Origin: Microbacterium sp. 67-17
Lineage (GTDB): Bacteria; Actinomycetota; Actinomycetes; Actinomycetales; Microbacteriaceae
DNA: 64,000 bases
Reading direction: 5' to 3'
Assembly (NCBI RefSeq): GCF_001898325.1
Contig: NZ_MKTR01000012.1
Span: 1-64,000, forward strand
The notes under the pieces are model-generated. The model searched no databases, was not told the DNA's origin, and was given only the letters and a program-made list of their open reading frames with translations. How positions within the stretch are numbered: the stretch's first letter is position 1; each line of letters starts with the position of its first letter. Of this stretch, positions 46,040 to 54,595 are shown piece by piece. Position numbers and translations under genes: made by a program.

Positions 46040-47857
46040 ATGGCACATCTTCTCGGCGCTGAGGCGCTGCACCTTGAGTTCCCCACGAAAGTGGTCTTCG
46101 ACTCCGTCACGCTCGGCATCGCGGAGGGCGACCGGATCGGGATCGTCGGCCGCAACGGCGACGGCAAGTCGAGCCTGCTCGCCATGATCGCAGGCCGCCT
46201 GCAACCGGATGCCGGCAAGGTCACGGTGCGCGGCGGTACCCGCATCGGTGTCGTGGACCAGCAGGACACCCTCGACGACGACCAGACGGTGGGACGAGCG
46301 ATCGTCGGCGACCTCGACGAGCACGAGTGGGCGGGCGATGCCCGCATCCGCGACGTGCTGGCGGGCCTGGTGACCGACCTCGATTGGGACGCCCCCCTCT
46401 CGACACTGTCGGGTGGTCAGCGCCGCCGCGTTGCCCTCGCCGCAGTCCTCATCGGCGACTGGGACATCCTGATCCTCGACGAGCCGACCAACCACCTCGA
46501 TGTCGAGGGGATCGCGTGGCTCGCCGCACATCTGAAGAAGCGGTGGGCAGCGAACGCCGGGGCGCTGCTGGTCGTGACCCACGACCGATGGTTCCTCGAC
46601 GAGGTGTGCACTCTCACGTGGGAGGTGCACGACAGGATCGTCGAACCGTTCGAGGGAGGGTATGCGGCCTACATCCTGCAGCGGGTCGAACGCGATCGCC
46701 AGGCTGCCGCGATCGAGGCACGTCGACAGAATCTCGCGCGCAAGGAGCTCGCGTGGCTCCGTCGCGGGGCCCCGGCCCGCACCTCGAAGCCGAAGTTCCG
46801 GATCGACGCGGCCAACGCCCTCATCGCGGACGTGCCCGAGATCCGCAACTCCACCGAACTGCAGTCACTGGCGGTCACACGCCTGGGCAAAGACGTCGTC
46901 GATCTGCTGGATGCCTCGGTGAGCTTCGATGGCCGCGAGATCCTTCGCGACATCGAGTGGCGCATTGCCCCCGGCGAGCGCACCGGAATCCTCGGCGTCA
47001 ACGGCGCCGGTAAGTCCACGCTCCTGGGACTCGTCGACGGCAGCGTCGCTCCCACGGGCGGCCGAGTCAAGCGCGGCAAGACCGTGCGCGTGGCGACCCT
47101 GACGCAGCGCCTCGACGAACTCGAGGAGCACCTGGCCGATCCGGTGCGGGTCGTGATCGGGCGACTGCGCACCAGCTACATGATCGGTTCCGGCTCGAAA
47201 GCGCAAGAACTCACGCCGGGCCAACTGCTCGAACGCCTCGGCTTCTCATCCGTGCAACTGTCGACGCCGGTGCGCGACCTCTCGGGAGGTCAGAAACGCA
47301 GGCTGCAGCTGCTGTTGATCCTCCTCGACCAGCCGAACGTCCTCATCCTGGATGAGCCGACCAACGACCTCGACACCGACATGCTCGCGGCGATGGAGGA
47401 CCTGCTCGACTCGTGGCCCGGCACGCTGCTCGTCGTCTCGCACGACCGGTACTTCCTGGAGCGCGTCACCGATCAGCAGTACGCGATCCTTCCCGGCCCC
47501 GGCGGCTCCGGGCGATTGCGCCACCTGCCGGGTGGGGTGGACGAGTACCTGAGGCTGCGCGAGCAGACCGTTGCCACCCCGACGGAGCGAGCCACGGCGG
47601 ATGCGGAGCGGGCCAGCAGCGCGAAGCCGGTTCTTGCGGGAGCCGATCTTCGCGCAGCGCAGAAGGAGCTTGCGTCGATCGAGCGACGGCTCGAGAAGCT
47701 CGAGCAGCAGATCACCGGCGCGCGAGCAGCGCTGGCAGACCACGACCAGTCTGACTATGTCGGTCTGGGGCGCGAGATGGAGCGGATCGGCGCCCTTGAG
47801 ACCGAGCAGTCCGAGCTCGAGGCTCGCTGGTACGAGCTTGGTGAGGCGACGCAGTAG
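46040..47857 (+). CDS. ABC-F family ATPase (Uup/EttA-like, ribosome-associated)
   Basis: 605 aa, no membrane helices. Two tandem ATPase domains: Walker A GRNGDGKSSLL and GVNGAGKSTLL, signatures LSGGQRRRVAL and LSGGQKRRLQL, Walker B DEPTNHLD and DEPTNDLD, joined by a basic linker (about 200-280). The C-terminal 60 residues form a coiled coil (RAAQKELASIERRLEKLEQ), the Uup-type DNA/ribosome-binding tail. It probably acts on stalled ribosomes; antibiotic resistance by ribosomal protection is less likely. Confidence 0.92.
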   Translation: MAHLLGAEALHLEFPTKVVFDSVTLGIAEGDRIGIVGRNGDGKSSLLAMIAGRLQPDAGKVTVRGGTRIGVVDQQDTLDDDQTVGRAIVGDLDEHEWAGDARIRDVLAGLVTDLDWDAPLSTLSGGQRRRVALAAVLIGDWDILILDEPTNHLDVEGIAWLAAHLKKRWAANAGALLVVTHDRWFLDEVCTLTWEVHDRIVEPFEGGYAAYILQRVERDRQAAAIEARRQNLARKELAWLRRGAPARTSKPKFRIDAANALIADVPEIRNSTELQSLAVTRLGKDVVDLLDASVSFDGREILRDIEWRIAPGERTGILGVNGAGKSTLLGLVDGSVAPTGGRVKRGKTVRVATLTQRLDELEEHLADPVRVVIGRLRTSYMIGSGSKAQELTPGQLLERLGFSSVQLSTPVRDLSGGQKRRLQLLLILLDQPNVLILDEPTNDLDTDMLAAMEDLLDSWPGTLLVVSHDRYFLERVTDQQYAILPGPGGSGRLRHLPGGVDEYLRLREQTVATPTERATADAERASSAKPVLAGADLRAAQKELASIERRLEKLEQQITGARAALADHDQSDYVGLGREMERIGALETEQSELEARWYELGEATQ

Positions 47858-47878
47858 CCGAGGCTCACCCGCGAATCG

Positions 47879-48844
47879 CTACGGTGCGCTGGACGAGGGC
47901 GCACGTCGTGCTGGCTCCGCGGGCATCGTCGCAGCCGGGCCGACAGGTGAACCTTCCCGGATGCCGCGCTCGCGCCACCGGCGCTCGGCGTGTGCTCCCC
48001 ATATGAGCGCGGCAAGGAGCACAGCGGCTCCGCCAATGCCTGTGGCGCCCAGTGTGTCGCCTGCGACGAAGACGCCGATCGCAAGAGCCCAGCCGGGCTC
48101 AGTCCCCAGCACAATGCTGGCGCGCGTCGCGGAGGTGCGGCTGGTGGCCCAGAGCTGCCCGAGGAATGCCATGAGGGTGCATCCCGCGCTGAGATACGCG
48201 ACAACAGCCCAGTCTCCCGGCGTGAACTGAGGAAGGCTCGCGAGGGCGGGACCCGCACCCCACAGTGTGAATACCAGCGCGCCGAGAGCCAGCTCGATCG
48301 TCGTCAGGGGCACGACGCGCGCCCCCGACACCGCGAAGCGCGCGCCCGCCACCCCGAGAGCTGCGCGTGTGAGGGCTGCGGACAGGATGAGGATGTCGCC
48401 CACGCTGGGCGTTGACAGACCCGACCCCCCGACCAGCAGAGTGACACCGGCAACGCCGAGCAACACGGAGGCGATGAGCCGGACCGACAGAGCCCGGCGA
48501 GTGACGACGGACTCGATGACGGGGGTGATGAGCACCGATAGGCCGATGAGAAGACCGGCGTTGGTGGCGCTGGTGAGAGTCACCCCGATCGTCTCCAGGG
48601 CGATTGTCGCTGCCCGCACGATACCGAGGATCACCCCCGGCGCCGCGACGGTTCCCAACACGCGAAGTTGGCGGCGCCACGTCACGACAGCCAGCAGGAC
48701 CAATGCCGCCGGCAGGAAGCGCAGACACAGGACCGCAGCGACGGACGACGCTTCAGCGAGATCCTTCGCGCCGAGGTAACTACCACCCCAGACGATCGCT
48801 ACGGCGAGCAACACGGCATCGGGCGCGAATCGATGAGGAACCAT
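47879..48844 (-). CDS. EamA/DMT-family transporter
   Basis: 321 aa, about ten helices in two EamA repeats (the first opening VAIVWGGSYLGAKDL). The C-terminal tail is basic then Pro/Ala-rich. DMT exporters move amino acids or other metabolites; substrate unknown. Divergent from the LysR gene, which probably controls it. GAGAGGGTGAGCTC before the ATG gives a plausible ribosome site. Confidence 0.85.
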   Translation of the reverse strand: MVPHRFAPDAVLLAVAIVWGGSYLGAKDLAEASSVAAVLCLRFLPAALVLLAVVTWRRQLRVLGTVAAPGVILGIVRAATIALETIGVTLTSATNAGLLIGLSVLITPVIESVVTRRALSVRLIASVLLGVAGVTLLVGGSGLSTPSVGDILILSAALTRAALGVAGARFAVSGARVVPLTTIELALGALVFTLWGAGPALASLPQFTPGDWAVVAYLSAGCTLMAFLGQLWATSRTSATRASIVLGTEPGWALAIGVFVAGDTLGATGIGGAAVLLAALIWGAHAERRWRERGIREGSPVGPAATMPAEPARRAPSSSAP

Positions 48845-48896
48845 GAGCTCACCCTCTCCCGTGCGTTCAGTTCAGAACAACGGGAGCTTGTTTCAA

Positions 48897-48912
48897 CAAT
48901 GTGTAAGCATTG
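48897..48912. promoter_or_regulatory. LysR-type inverted repeat CAATG-N6-CATTG
   Basis: It lies in the 72-bp gap between the divergent EamA and LysR genes, 4 bp before the LysR ATG; the AT-rich interior TGTAAG and spacing suit a LysR regulator box. Confidence 0.55.
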
Positions 48913-48916
48913 CTTA

Positions 48917-49843
48917 ATGGACGTGCATCATCTCCGAACGTTACGGGAGCTGCGCGACCGCGGATCGGTGACGGCCGTCGCCCACGCTCTGCACATCTCC
49001 CCCTCTGCTGTGTCACAACAGCTGGCCGCCCTGCAGCGAGCGACCCCTATCGCGCTCACCGAGCAACGCGGTCGCGTCTTGGCCCTCACCGCCGCCGGTG
49101 CGCGGGTAGCGGATGCGGCGGAAGATGTTCTCGCCGCGCTCGCGCGCACCGAGGGTGCTGTCGACGATTTTCTTTCCCGCAGCAACGAGGCGGTGACAGT
49201 GACCGCCTTCCACAGCGCGGCTCTGGCGTGGTTTCCCGCCCTCATCGAGCAATCCGCGTCAGATCCCTCGGGTCCTGAGGTACACGTCCGGGACGAGGAT
49301 GTGTCGACCGAGGAGTTTCCGCTCCTCGCCGCCGACTACGACATCGTGATCGCCCACCGACCGCTCGGGTCGGCGCCCTGGCAGAGTGCGCGCGTGAACG
49401 CCATTCCTGTGATGGATGAGCCGCTCGATGTGGCAGTGAGCGTGTCGCACCGCCTCGCAACGCGTTCGTCGGTGCGCCTGTCCGAGGTCGTCGACGAGGT
49501 GTGGACCGCGGCGCACGAGGGCTTTCCCCTGGAGCCACTGCTCGCGCAGGCAGTCTCGGCGAGCACAGGCAGGCCCCTGCGAATCGCGCACCGGGTCAAC
49601 GAGTTCAACGTCGCCGCGGCGATCATCGCTCGCACGAACACGATCGGTCTCCTACCGCGATACACGGGTCTCGGCCCCTCCTTCGCCGATCAGGTGGTGT
49701 TGCTGCCGATCGAGGACGTGAGGCTTGGACGCCACGTCGACCTGCTGACCCGCCGCGACACCGGGGCACGGCGCGGCGTTCGGATCGTCGTCGAGAGGAT
49801 TGCGCAGATCGCCGCCGAGAGGTCAGGCGAATTGCATTCCTGA
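48917..49843 (+). CDS. LysR-family transcriptional regulator
   Basis: 308 aa from ATG 48917; the frame is open upstream but without similarity. N-terminal winged helix VTAVAHALHISPSAVSQQL, then the substrate-binding domain in two lobes. It likely regulates the divergent DMT exporter through the inverted repeat just before its own start. No strong Shine-Dalgarno is visible. Confidence 0.88.
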   Translation: MDVHHLRTLRELRDRGSVTAVAHALHISPSAVSQQLAALQRATPIALTEQRGRVLALTAAGARVADAAEDVLAALARTEGAVDDFLSRSNEAVTVTAFHSAALAWFPALIEQSASDPSGPEVHVRDEDVSTEEFPLLAADYDIVIAHRPLGSAPWQSARVNAIPVMDEPLDVAVSVSHRLATRSSVRLSEVVDEVWTAAHEGFPLEPLLAQAVSASTGRPLRIAHRVNEFNVAAAIIARTNTIGLLPRYTGLGPSFADQVVLLPIEDVRLGRHVDLLTRRDTGARRGVRIVVERIAQIAAERSGELHS

Positions 49844-49858
49844 TACCCCTAGGGGTAT
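49843..49858. promoter_or_regulatory. CsoR/CstR-type operator (perfect 16-bp palindrome)
   Basis: ATACCCCTAGGGGTAT begins at the last base of the LysR stop codon and overlaps the likely -10 box TATATT (49856-49861). It matches the A/T-GGGG-type operators of the CsoR/RcnR/CstR family. A repressor here would block transcription of the operon starting at 49897. Confidence 0.75.
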
Positions 49859-49896
49859 ATTCGGAGCACCCTCCCCCGCAAGAAAGAGAGTGCTCA

Positions 49897-51582
49897 ATGC
49901 GCATCGTCATCGTAGGCGGCGTGGCCGCTGGGATGAGCGCGGCCGCCCGCGCCCGCCGTCACGACGAGTCAGCCGAGATCATCGTGCTCGAGCGCGGCCC
50001 CGAAGTCTCGTTCGCGAACTGCGGCCTCCCGTACCACGTCGGCGGCGAGATCCCCCACGAGGGGTCGCTCCTCCTGCACACTCCCAAGACGCTGCGCGCG
50101 AGCCTGAACCTCGACGTGCGGACAGGGCACGACGTGACAGCGATCGACACGACGGCGAAGACCGTCACTGTCGCGTCAGCATCCGGCGTCGACGAACTGT
50201 CCTACGACGCACTCGTGCTCGCACCCGGCGCCGTTGCCATCCGGCCGCCGCTCCCCGGGCTCGACTCACCGCGAGTGCGGACACTTCGCACCGTGGCGGA
50301 CGCCGTAACGCTGAAGAAGTGGGTCGATGACGGTGCTCGACGTGGGGTCGTGCTCGGCGCCGGGTTCATCGGCCTCGAAGCCGCCGAAGCCCTGCGTCAC
50401 CGCGGACTCGAGGTCGACGTCGTCGAGCTGGCCCCACACGTGCTTCCTCCCCTCGAGCGTGAGATGGCGTCGGTCGTGACGACGCAACTGCGTCAACTCG
50501 GCATCCGTGTTCACGCCGGTGTCGCTGCCGAGAGCGTCGAGGTCGGCGACACCGAGGATGTGGTGATCCTCGCGGACGGCACGCGCATCCCGACCGACCT
50601 CGTCGTCCTCTCCGTGGGCGTTCGCCCCGATACCGGGTTCGTCGAGGCGGCAGGGATCGAGACCGTTCGCGGCGCCATCGTCGTCGATGATCGCGGGCGC
50701 ACCTCCGCCCACGGAGTGTGGGCTGCCGGCGACGCGGTCATCAGTACGGATGCCGTCACCGGCATCCAGCGTCCCGTGCCGCTTGCGGGCCCAGCCAACC
50801 GCGCCGGGAGGCTCATCGCCGACGACATCTTCGGTATGGCCGGGGGCCGTCCCATCCCGCAGCCCGTGGGGACCGCCATCGTGCGGGTCGGCGAGATCAC
50901 AGCGGCGATGACCGGCGCGAACCGCGCGAGCCTGGATGCGGCAGGGATCGACTACACGACGATCCACCTGCACCCGATGCAGCACGCCGGCTACTTTCCC
51001 GGCGCCTCGACCGTGCACCTGATCGTGCACATCTCGAAGCGCGACGGGCGAATCCTCGGCGCGCAGGCCGTGGGCTACGAGGGCGTGGACAAGCGCATCG
51101 ACGTGCTGGCCACAGCGATTCGCGCCGGCTTGCCCGCGACCGACCTCATGGATCTCGATCTTGCCTACTCCCCGCCGTATGGCCAGGCCAAAGACGCCGT
51201 GAACCTCGTCGGTATGGTCGCCGAGAACGTCGAGAACGGCAGGTTGAAGCTCTGGTACGCCGACGAGCTCGACCAGATGCGGGACACCGCACTGATCCTC
51301 GATGTCCGCACGCCCCGCGAATACACCAGCGGCCACATCGAGGGGTCACTGAACATTCCACACACCGAACTGCGCGAGCGCCTCGACGAGGTGCGCGAAG
51401 CCGCGCAGGGTCGCCCGATCGCGGCTCTGTGCGCGGCGGGTGTCCGATCGAACATCGCCTACCGCATCCTGGTAGGCAACGGCTTTGACGCGCTCTCCCT
51501 GTCGGGCGGGACGCAGACCCTCCGCCAGTGGTGGGGCGATGAGGCCGCCAGCATCCTTGTCAGAGAAGAGGTCCACGCATGA
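49897..51582 (+). CDS. CoA-disulfide/persulfide reductase fused to a rhodanese domain
   Basis: 561 aa from ATG 49897. FAD motif IVGGVAAGMSAAAR (about 4-17), redox-active Cys in FANCGLPYHVGG, NAD(P)H motif VVLGAGFIGLEAAEAL, dimer domain, then from about 455 a single rhodanese domain with ILDVRTPREYTSGHI and active-site loop CAAGVRS (Cys). Relatives reduce CoA disulfide or CoA/protein persulfide, and the rhodanese part transfers sulfane sulfur. It overlaps the CsoR-family gene by 4 nt. Confidence 0.9.
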   Translation: MRIVIVGGVAAGMSAAARARRHDESAEIIVLERGPEVSFANCGLPYHVGGEIPHEGSLLLHTPKTLRASLNLDVRTGHDVTAIDTTAKTVTVASASGVDELSYDALVLAPGAVAIRPPLPGLDSPRVRTLRTVADAVTLKKWVDDGARRGVVLGAGFIGLEAAEALRHRGLEVDVVELAPHVLPPLEREMASVVTTQLRQLGIRVHAGVAAESVEVGDTEDVVILADGTRIPTDLVVLSVGVRPDTGFVEAAGIETVRGAIVVDDRGRTSAHGVWAAGDAVISTDAVTGIQRPVPLAGPANRAGRLIADDIFGMAGGRPIPQPVGTAIVRVGEITAAMTGANRASLDAAGIDYTTIHLHPMQHAGYFPGASTVHLIVHISKRDGRILGAQAVGYEGVDKRIDVLATAIRAGLPATDLMDLDLAYSPPYGQAKDAVNLVGMVAENVENGRLKLWYADELDQMRDTALILDVRTPREYTSGHIEGSLNIPHTELRERLDEVREAAQGRPIAALCAAGVRSNIAYRILVGNGFDALSLSGGTQTLRQWWGDEAASILVREEVHA

Positions 51583-51869
51583 TGATCACCGGCACCCCCG
51601 AGGAGCAGGCGGCAACGCGCAAGCGCATCACGAATCGGCTCAAGCGCGCGCAGGGGCAACTGAACGCGGTCATCGCCTCCGTTGAGGCCGGCGACACGTG
51701 CCGCGACATCGTGACGCAGCTCTCCGCCGTCACCAGCGCGCTGGACCGCGCCGGGTTCGCCATCATCTCGGCCGCGATGCGTGACTGCGTCGCCGACCCG
51801 GACGGCACCGCCGAGGCCGAGGGCCTGACGCAGGAGGAGCTGGAGAAGCTCTTCCTCTCCCTCGCCTGA
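51579..51869 (+). CDS. CsoR-family repressor, persulfide-sensing (CstR) type
   Basis: 96 aa, the all-helical DUF156 fold (TNRLKRAQGQLNAVI, TCRDIVTQLSAVTSALD). Cys41 and Cys70 keep the 29-residue spacing of the two CsoR copper ligands, but the His normally four residues before the second Cys is Ala66. CstR proteins share this two-Cys, no-His pattern and sense persulfides or polysulfides through disulfide/trisulfide bridges. It likely represses this operon through the palindrome at 49843-49858. Confidence 0.88.
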   Translation: MMITGTPEEQAATRKRITNRLKRAQGQLNAVIASVEAGDTCRDIVTQLSAVTSALDRAGFAIISAAMRDCVADPDGTAEAEGLTQEELEKLFLSLA

Positions 51870-51898
51870 GCCGCATCACCTGACACTCATCGCTCGGC

Positions 51899-51913
51899 CC
51901 GTCACCGTGACGG
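51899..51913. promoter_or_regulatory. CCGTCAC-N-GTGACGG palindrome before the Cys-rich micro-gene
   Basis: Seven-base arms around one base in the 86-bp gap after the CsoR-family gene; could be a short hairpin or an operator. Confidence 0.35.
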
Positions 51914-51955
51914 ACCGCTATTCGTGCTGCCCGCGCAGCCAGTGAAGGAGACACC

Positions 51956-52117
51956 ATGTGCTATCAAACGACGTGCCGGAAGTGCGGAAAGGTCACGTGG
52001 GGCGGATGCGGCCAACACGTGCAGCAGGCCCTCGCCGGCGTCCCCAAAGCCCAGCGCTGCGCTGGACACGAGAACGAGCCGTCGAAGGGATTCTTCGCGA
52101 GCCTGTTCGGCCGCTGA
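51956..52117 (+). CDS. Small Cys-rich, probably zinc-binding protein
   Basis: 53 aa. It begins MCYQTTCRKCGKVTWGGCGQ and has a further RCAGH, giving a C-x4-C-x2-C...C-x-x-H pattern. This is a widespread but unnamed bacterial micro-protein. AAGGAG lies 6 nt before the ATG. Position 86 nt after the CsoR-family gene and before a terminator suggests membership of the same operon, but it may have its own promoter. Function unknown. Confidence 0.75.
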   Translation: MCYQTTCRKCGKVTWGGCGQHVQQALAGVPKAQRCAGHENEPSKGFFASLFGR

Positions 52118-52137
52118 CCCACCACCCACCGAACGCC

Positions 52138-52175
52138 GAAGCGGCTGCCACCCTCGCTCGGGTAGCAGCCGCTTC
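52138..52175. terminator. Bidirectional hairpin terminator
   Basis: GAAGCGGCTGC (52138-52148) pairs with GCAGCCGCTTC (52165-52175), an 11-bp perfect stem with a 16-nt loop, between convergent genes; a GTTGT follows on the plus strand. Confidence 0.8.
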
Positions 52176-52192
52176 GTTGTCGCTGGGGTTCG

Positions 52193-53107
52193 TTAGCTCA
52201 GGCCGTTCTCCTGCAGCCACTGCGACGCGATGTCGGCGGGCGACATCTCGTCAACGGTGCTCTGCACGTTCAAGGCGACAAGACCCTCGGGGGTGAGGGC
52301 GGCGCTGACGGCATTGATGACGTCGGCGATCTCGTCAGCGACATCCGCGTTCACGACGGGGACGACGTTCGAGGCAAGGAAGAGCCCCTCGGGATCTTCG
52401 AGCACGACCAGGCCCGCAGTCTGGATGCGCGGGTCGGCAGTGTAGATGTTGGCGAGGTTGATCGTGCCCGCTTCGAGGTCCTCGAACGTTGTGTCACCCG
52501 TGGCCGAGAACCCGACGTCGATACCGTAGACGTCAGCCAACCCCGTCGGCCCGTAGGGACGCTCGGCCAGCTCCGGCGGGCCGCCGAGCGTCAGGGGCTC
52601 GGTGACGCTCGCGAGATCAGCGATCGAGACGAGACCGTACTGGTCAGCGAACGCCGACGTGACGGTATACGAGTCCTGATCGGTCGCGCTGGACTGGTCG
52701 AGCACGACCAGTCCTTCCGGGAGCGCGTCAGGCAGCGCCGCGTACACCTCGTCGGCCGTGCGAGCAGTCGTCTCGGGGTCGAAGTACTGCAGAAGGTTTC
52801 CGCTGTACTCCGGGAACAGCGTCACTTCGCCGCTCTCGAGCGCGGGGATGTAGGCATCCCGCTGGCCGATGTTGAACTGACGCTCGACATCGAAGCCGGC
52901 GTTCTCGAGCGCCTGCGCGTAGATCTCGGCGATGATCTCGTTGGAGTAGTACGCCTGCGAGCCGACGACGATCGTGTCGGATGCCATCTCGCCGCTGCCG
53001 CTACCGTCGGTGGGCTCTTCGAGCGGGTTGCCCGAAGCGCAGCCAGCCAGCAGCAGCGCGGCGGCGCCGGCGAGCGCGGCGGCGCGGAGGGTGCGTGTGG
53101 TGGTCAT
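52193..53107 (-). CDS. Glycine-betaine/choline-type ABC substrate-binding lipoprotein
   Basis: 304 aa. Signal peptide with lipobox LLAGC (Cys23); ligand domain of the OpuCC/ProX type with GSQAYYSNEIIAEIYAQ, EVTLFPEYSGNLL and TADPRIQ. It captures osmoprotectants such as glycine betaine, choline or carnitine. Last gene of the operon, 43 nt after the second permease gene. Confidence 0.9.
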   Translation of the reverse strand: MTTTRTLRAAALAGAAALLLAGCASGNPLEEPTDGSGSGEMASDTIVVGSQAYYSNEIIAEIYAQALENAGFDVERQFNIGQRDAYIPALESGEVTLFPEYSGNLLQYFDPETTARTADEVYAALPDALPEGLVVLDQSSATDQDSYTVTSAFADQYGLVSIADLASVTEPLTLGGPPELAERPYGPTGLADVYGIDVGFSATGDTTFEDLEAGTINLANIYTADPRIQTAGLVVLEDPEGLFLASNVVPVVNADVADEIADVINAVSAALTPEGLVALNVQSTVDEMSPADIASQWLQENGLS

Positions 53108-53150
53108 GGTGCCTCTTTCTTATCTGGTGGTGCGGGGTCTTGGTGGTGCG

Positions 53151-53912
53151 TCAGGCGGACGGGCTGGATGCCACGGCGGCGCGAATCCCGGGCGGTGTCT
53201 TGTCGGACCGCGGTTCGGGGTCGGCTGACGGGCGCCGGGTTCTTGTGGCGCGCTGCCCGCGCGGCACTGCAGCGCGCTGCAGCAGCGCGAGCAGCCCGTC
53301 GAGGATCAGGGCAAGGAGGGCGACGAGAATCGATCCGGCCAGAACCTGATCGAACGCGCGCAGCGGAAGGCCTTGGATGATCGGGAATCCGAGCCCGCCA
53401 AGGTTCACGTAGGCGGCGATCGTGACGGTTGCGACGACCTGCAGCGTTGCGGTGCGAAGGCCCCCGACCAACAGCGGCAGACCCAGCGGAACCTCGACGC
53501 GCCACAGGACCTGCCAGCGAGTCATGCCCATGGCGCGCGCCGCGTCGATCGTGGCCCGATCGATGGCCTGCAGGCCGGTGTAGGCGCCGGCGAGCAGGGA
53601 GGGGATGGCGAGCAGGACGAACGTGATCAGCGCAGCTTCGGCGCGACGCGTCACGCCGATGACCAGAACAAGAAGAATCAGCAGTCCGAACGAGGGAATC
53701 GCGCGCGCCGCGCCGGAAACCGCAACGGCGACCTCGCGTCCTTTCCCCGTGTGTCCGATCGCCCAGCCGATCGGCACGGCGATGAGAGCCGCGATTCCGA
53801 CGGCGGCGAAGGTGTACCCGAGCTGCTCCAGCAGCAGCGTCGGGAGGCTGTATCGGCCCGTCCACTGTTCGGGCGCGATGATCCAGGCCCAGGCGTCGAT
53901 GAGGAGGTTCAT
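53151..53912 (-). CDS. Osmoprotectant ABC permease (ProW/OpuCD type)
   Basis: 253 aa from ATG 53912. About six helices and the binding-protein-dependent permease loop ARAMGMTRWQVLWRVEVPLGLP, which contacts the ATPase. The Arg/Pro-rich C-terminal 35 residues are low complexity. It overlaps the other permease gene by 4 nt and forms the channel with it. Confidence 0.9.
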   Translation of the reverse strand: MNLLIDAWAWIIAPEQWTGRYSLPTLLLEQLGYTFAAVGIAALIAVPIGWAIGHTGKGREVAVAVSGAARAIPSFGLLILLVLVIGVTRRAEAALITFVLLAIPSLLAGAYTGLQAIDRATIDAARAMGMTRWQVLWRVEVPLGLPLLVGGLRTATLQVVATVTIAAYVNLGGLGFPIIQGLPLRAFDQVLAGSILVALLALILDGLLALLQRAAVPRGQRATRTRRPSADPEPRSDKTPPGIRAAVASSPSA

Positions 53913-54595
53913 GCGTTCGCCTCCGCCGGGACAGCGGATGAGGCTGCGCGAGGCCGTCTCCGCGTGCGGCGCGTCCACGGCATCAGCACCCGCCCGATCA
54001 CGACCAGCACGAGATCGATCAGGAGCGCAAGAATGACGACAGCGACGACGCCAGCGAGGACCTCCGGGATGATGCGGCGCTGCAGGCCGTTGGTGAACAG
54101 GTATCCCAGATTCGAGACACCGACGAGGATCCCGACCGGGGCGAGCGCAATCGTGCTGACGGCCGCAACCCGCAAGCCCGCCAGGATGACCGGACCCGCC
54201 AGCGGAAGCTCAACCGCGAAGAAGCGACGCGCCCCGGAGAAACCCATGGCCGTCGATGCGCCTCGTACCCCCTCGTCGACCGAGTTGAGTCCGTCAACGA
54301 CCGACCGCACGAGAAGCGCGATCGCGTAGAGGGTCAACGCGAGAATGAGGTTCAGATCGCTGAACGCGACGTAGCCGAAGACTGCGGGAAGCAGAAACAG
54401 CAGCGCGAGCGAGGGGATGGTATACATCAATCCCGTGATCGTGACGACGGTGCCACGAAGAAGTCGGAACCGCCAGGCGAGGAAGCCCAGTGGAATCGAT
54501 AGGACGAACCCGAGCAGGATCGCGATCAGACACTGGCGGAGGTGCTCCACCGACAGCTGGAGGATCAGATCGAGGTTGTCCAGAACCCAGGTCAC
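53909..54595 (-). CDS. Osmoprotectant ABC permease (OpuCB/ProW type)
   Basis: 228 aa, about five or six helices, with the EAA-type loop MGFSGARRFFAVELPLAGPV. Starts in a 4-nt overlap with the ATPase stop and ends in a 4-nt overlap with the second permease. C-terminal tail basic. Partner of the adjacent permease. Confidence 0.9.
   Translation of the reverse strand: MTWVLDNLDLILQLSVEHLRQCLIAILLGFVLSIPLGFLAWRFRLLRGTVVTITGLMYTIPSLALLFLLPAVFGYVAFSDLNLILALTLYAIALLVRSVVDGLNSVDEGVRGASTAMGFSGARRFFAVELPLAGPVILAGLRVAAVSTIALAPVGILVGVSNLGYLFTNGLQRRIIPEVLAGVVAVVILALLIDLVLVVIGRVLMPWTRRTRRRPRAASSAVPAEANA

Noticed and set aside
51579..51869. Copper-sensing CsoR
   Set aside because: The His needed for Cu(I) is Ala66 and no copper ATPase gene is adjacent; rhodanese context fits persulfide sensing.
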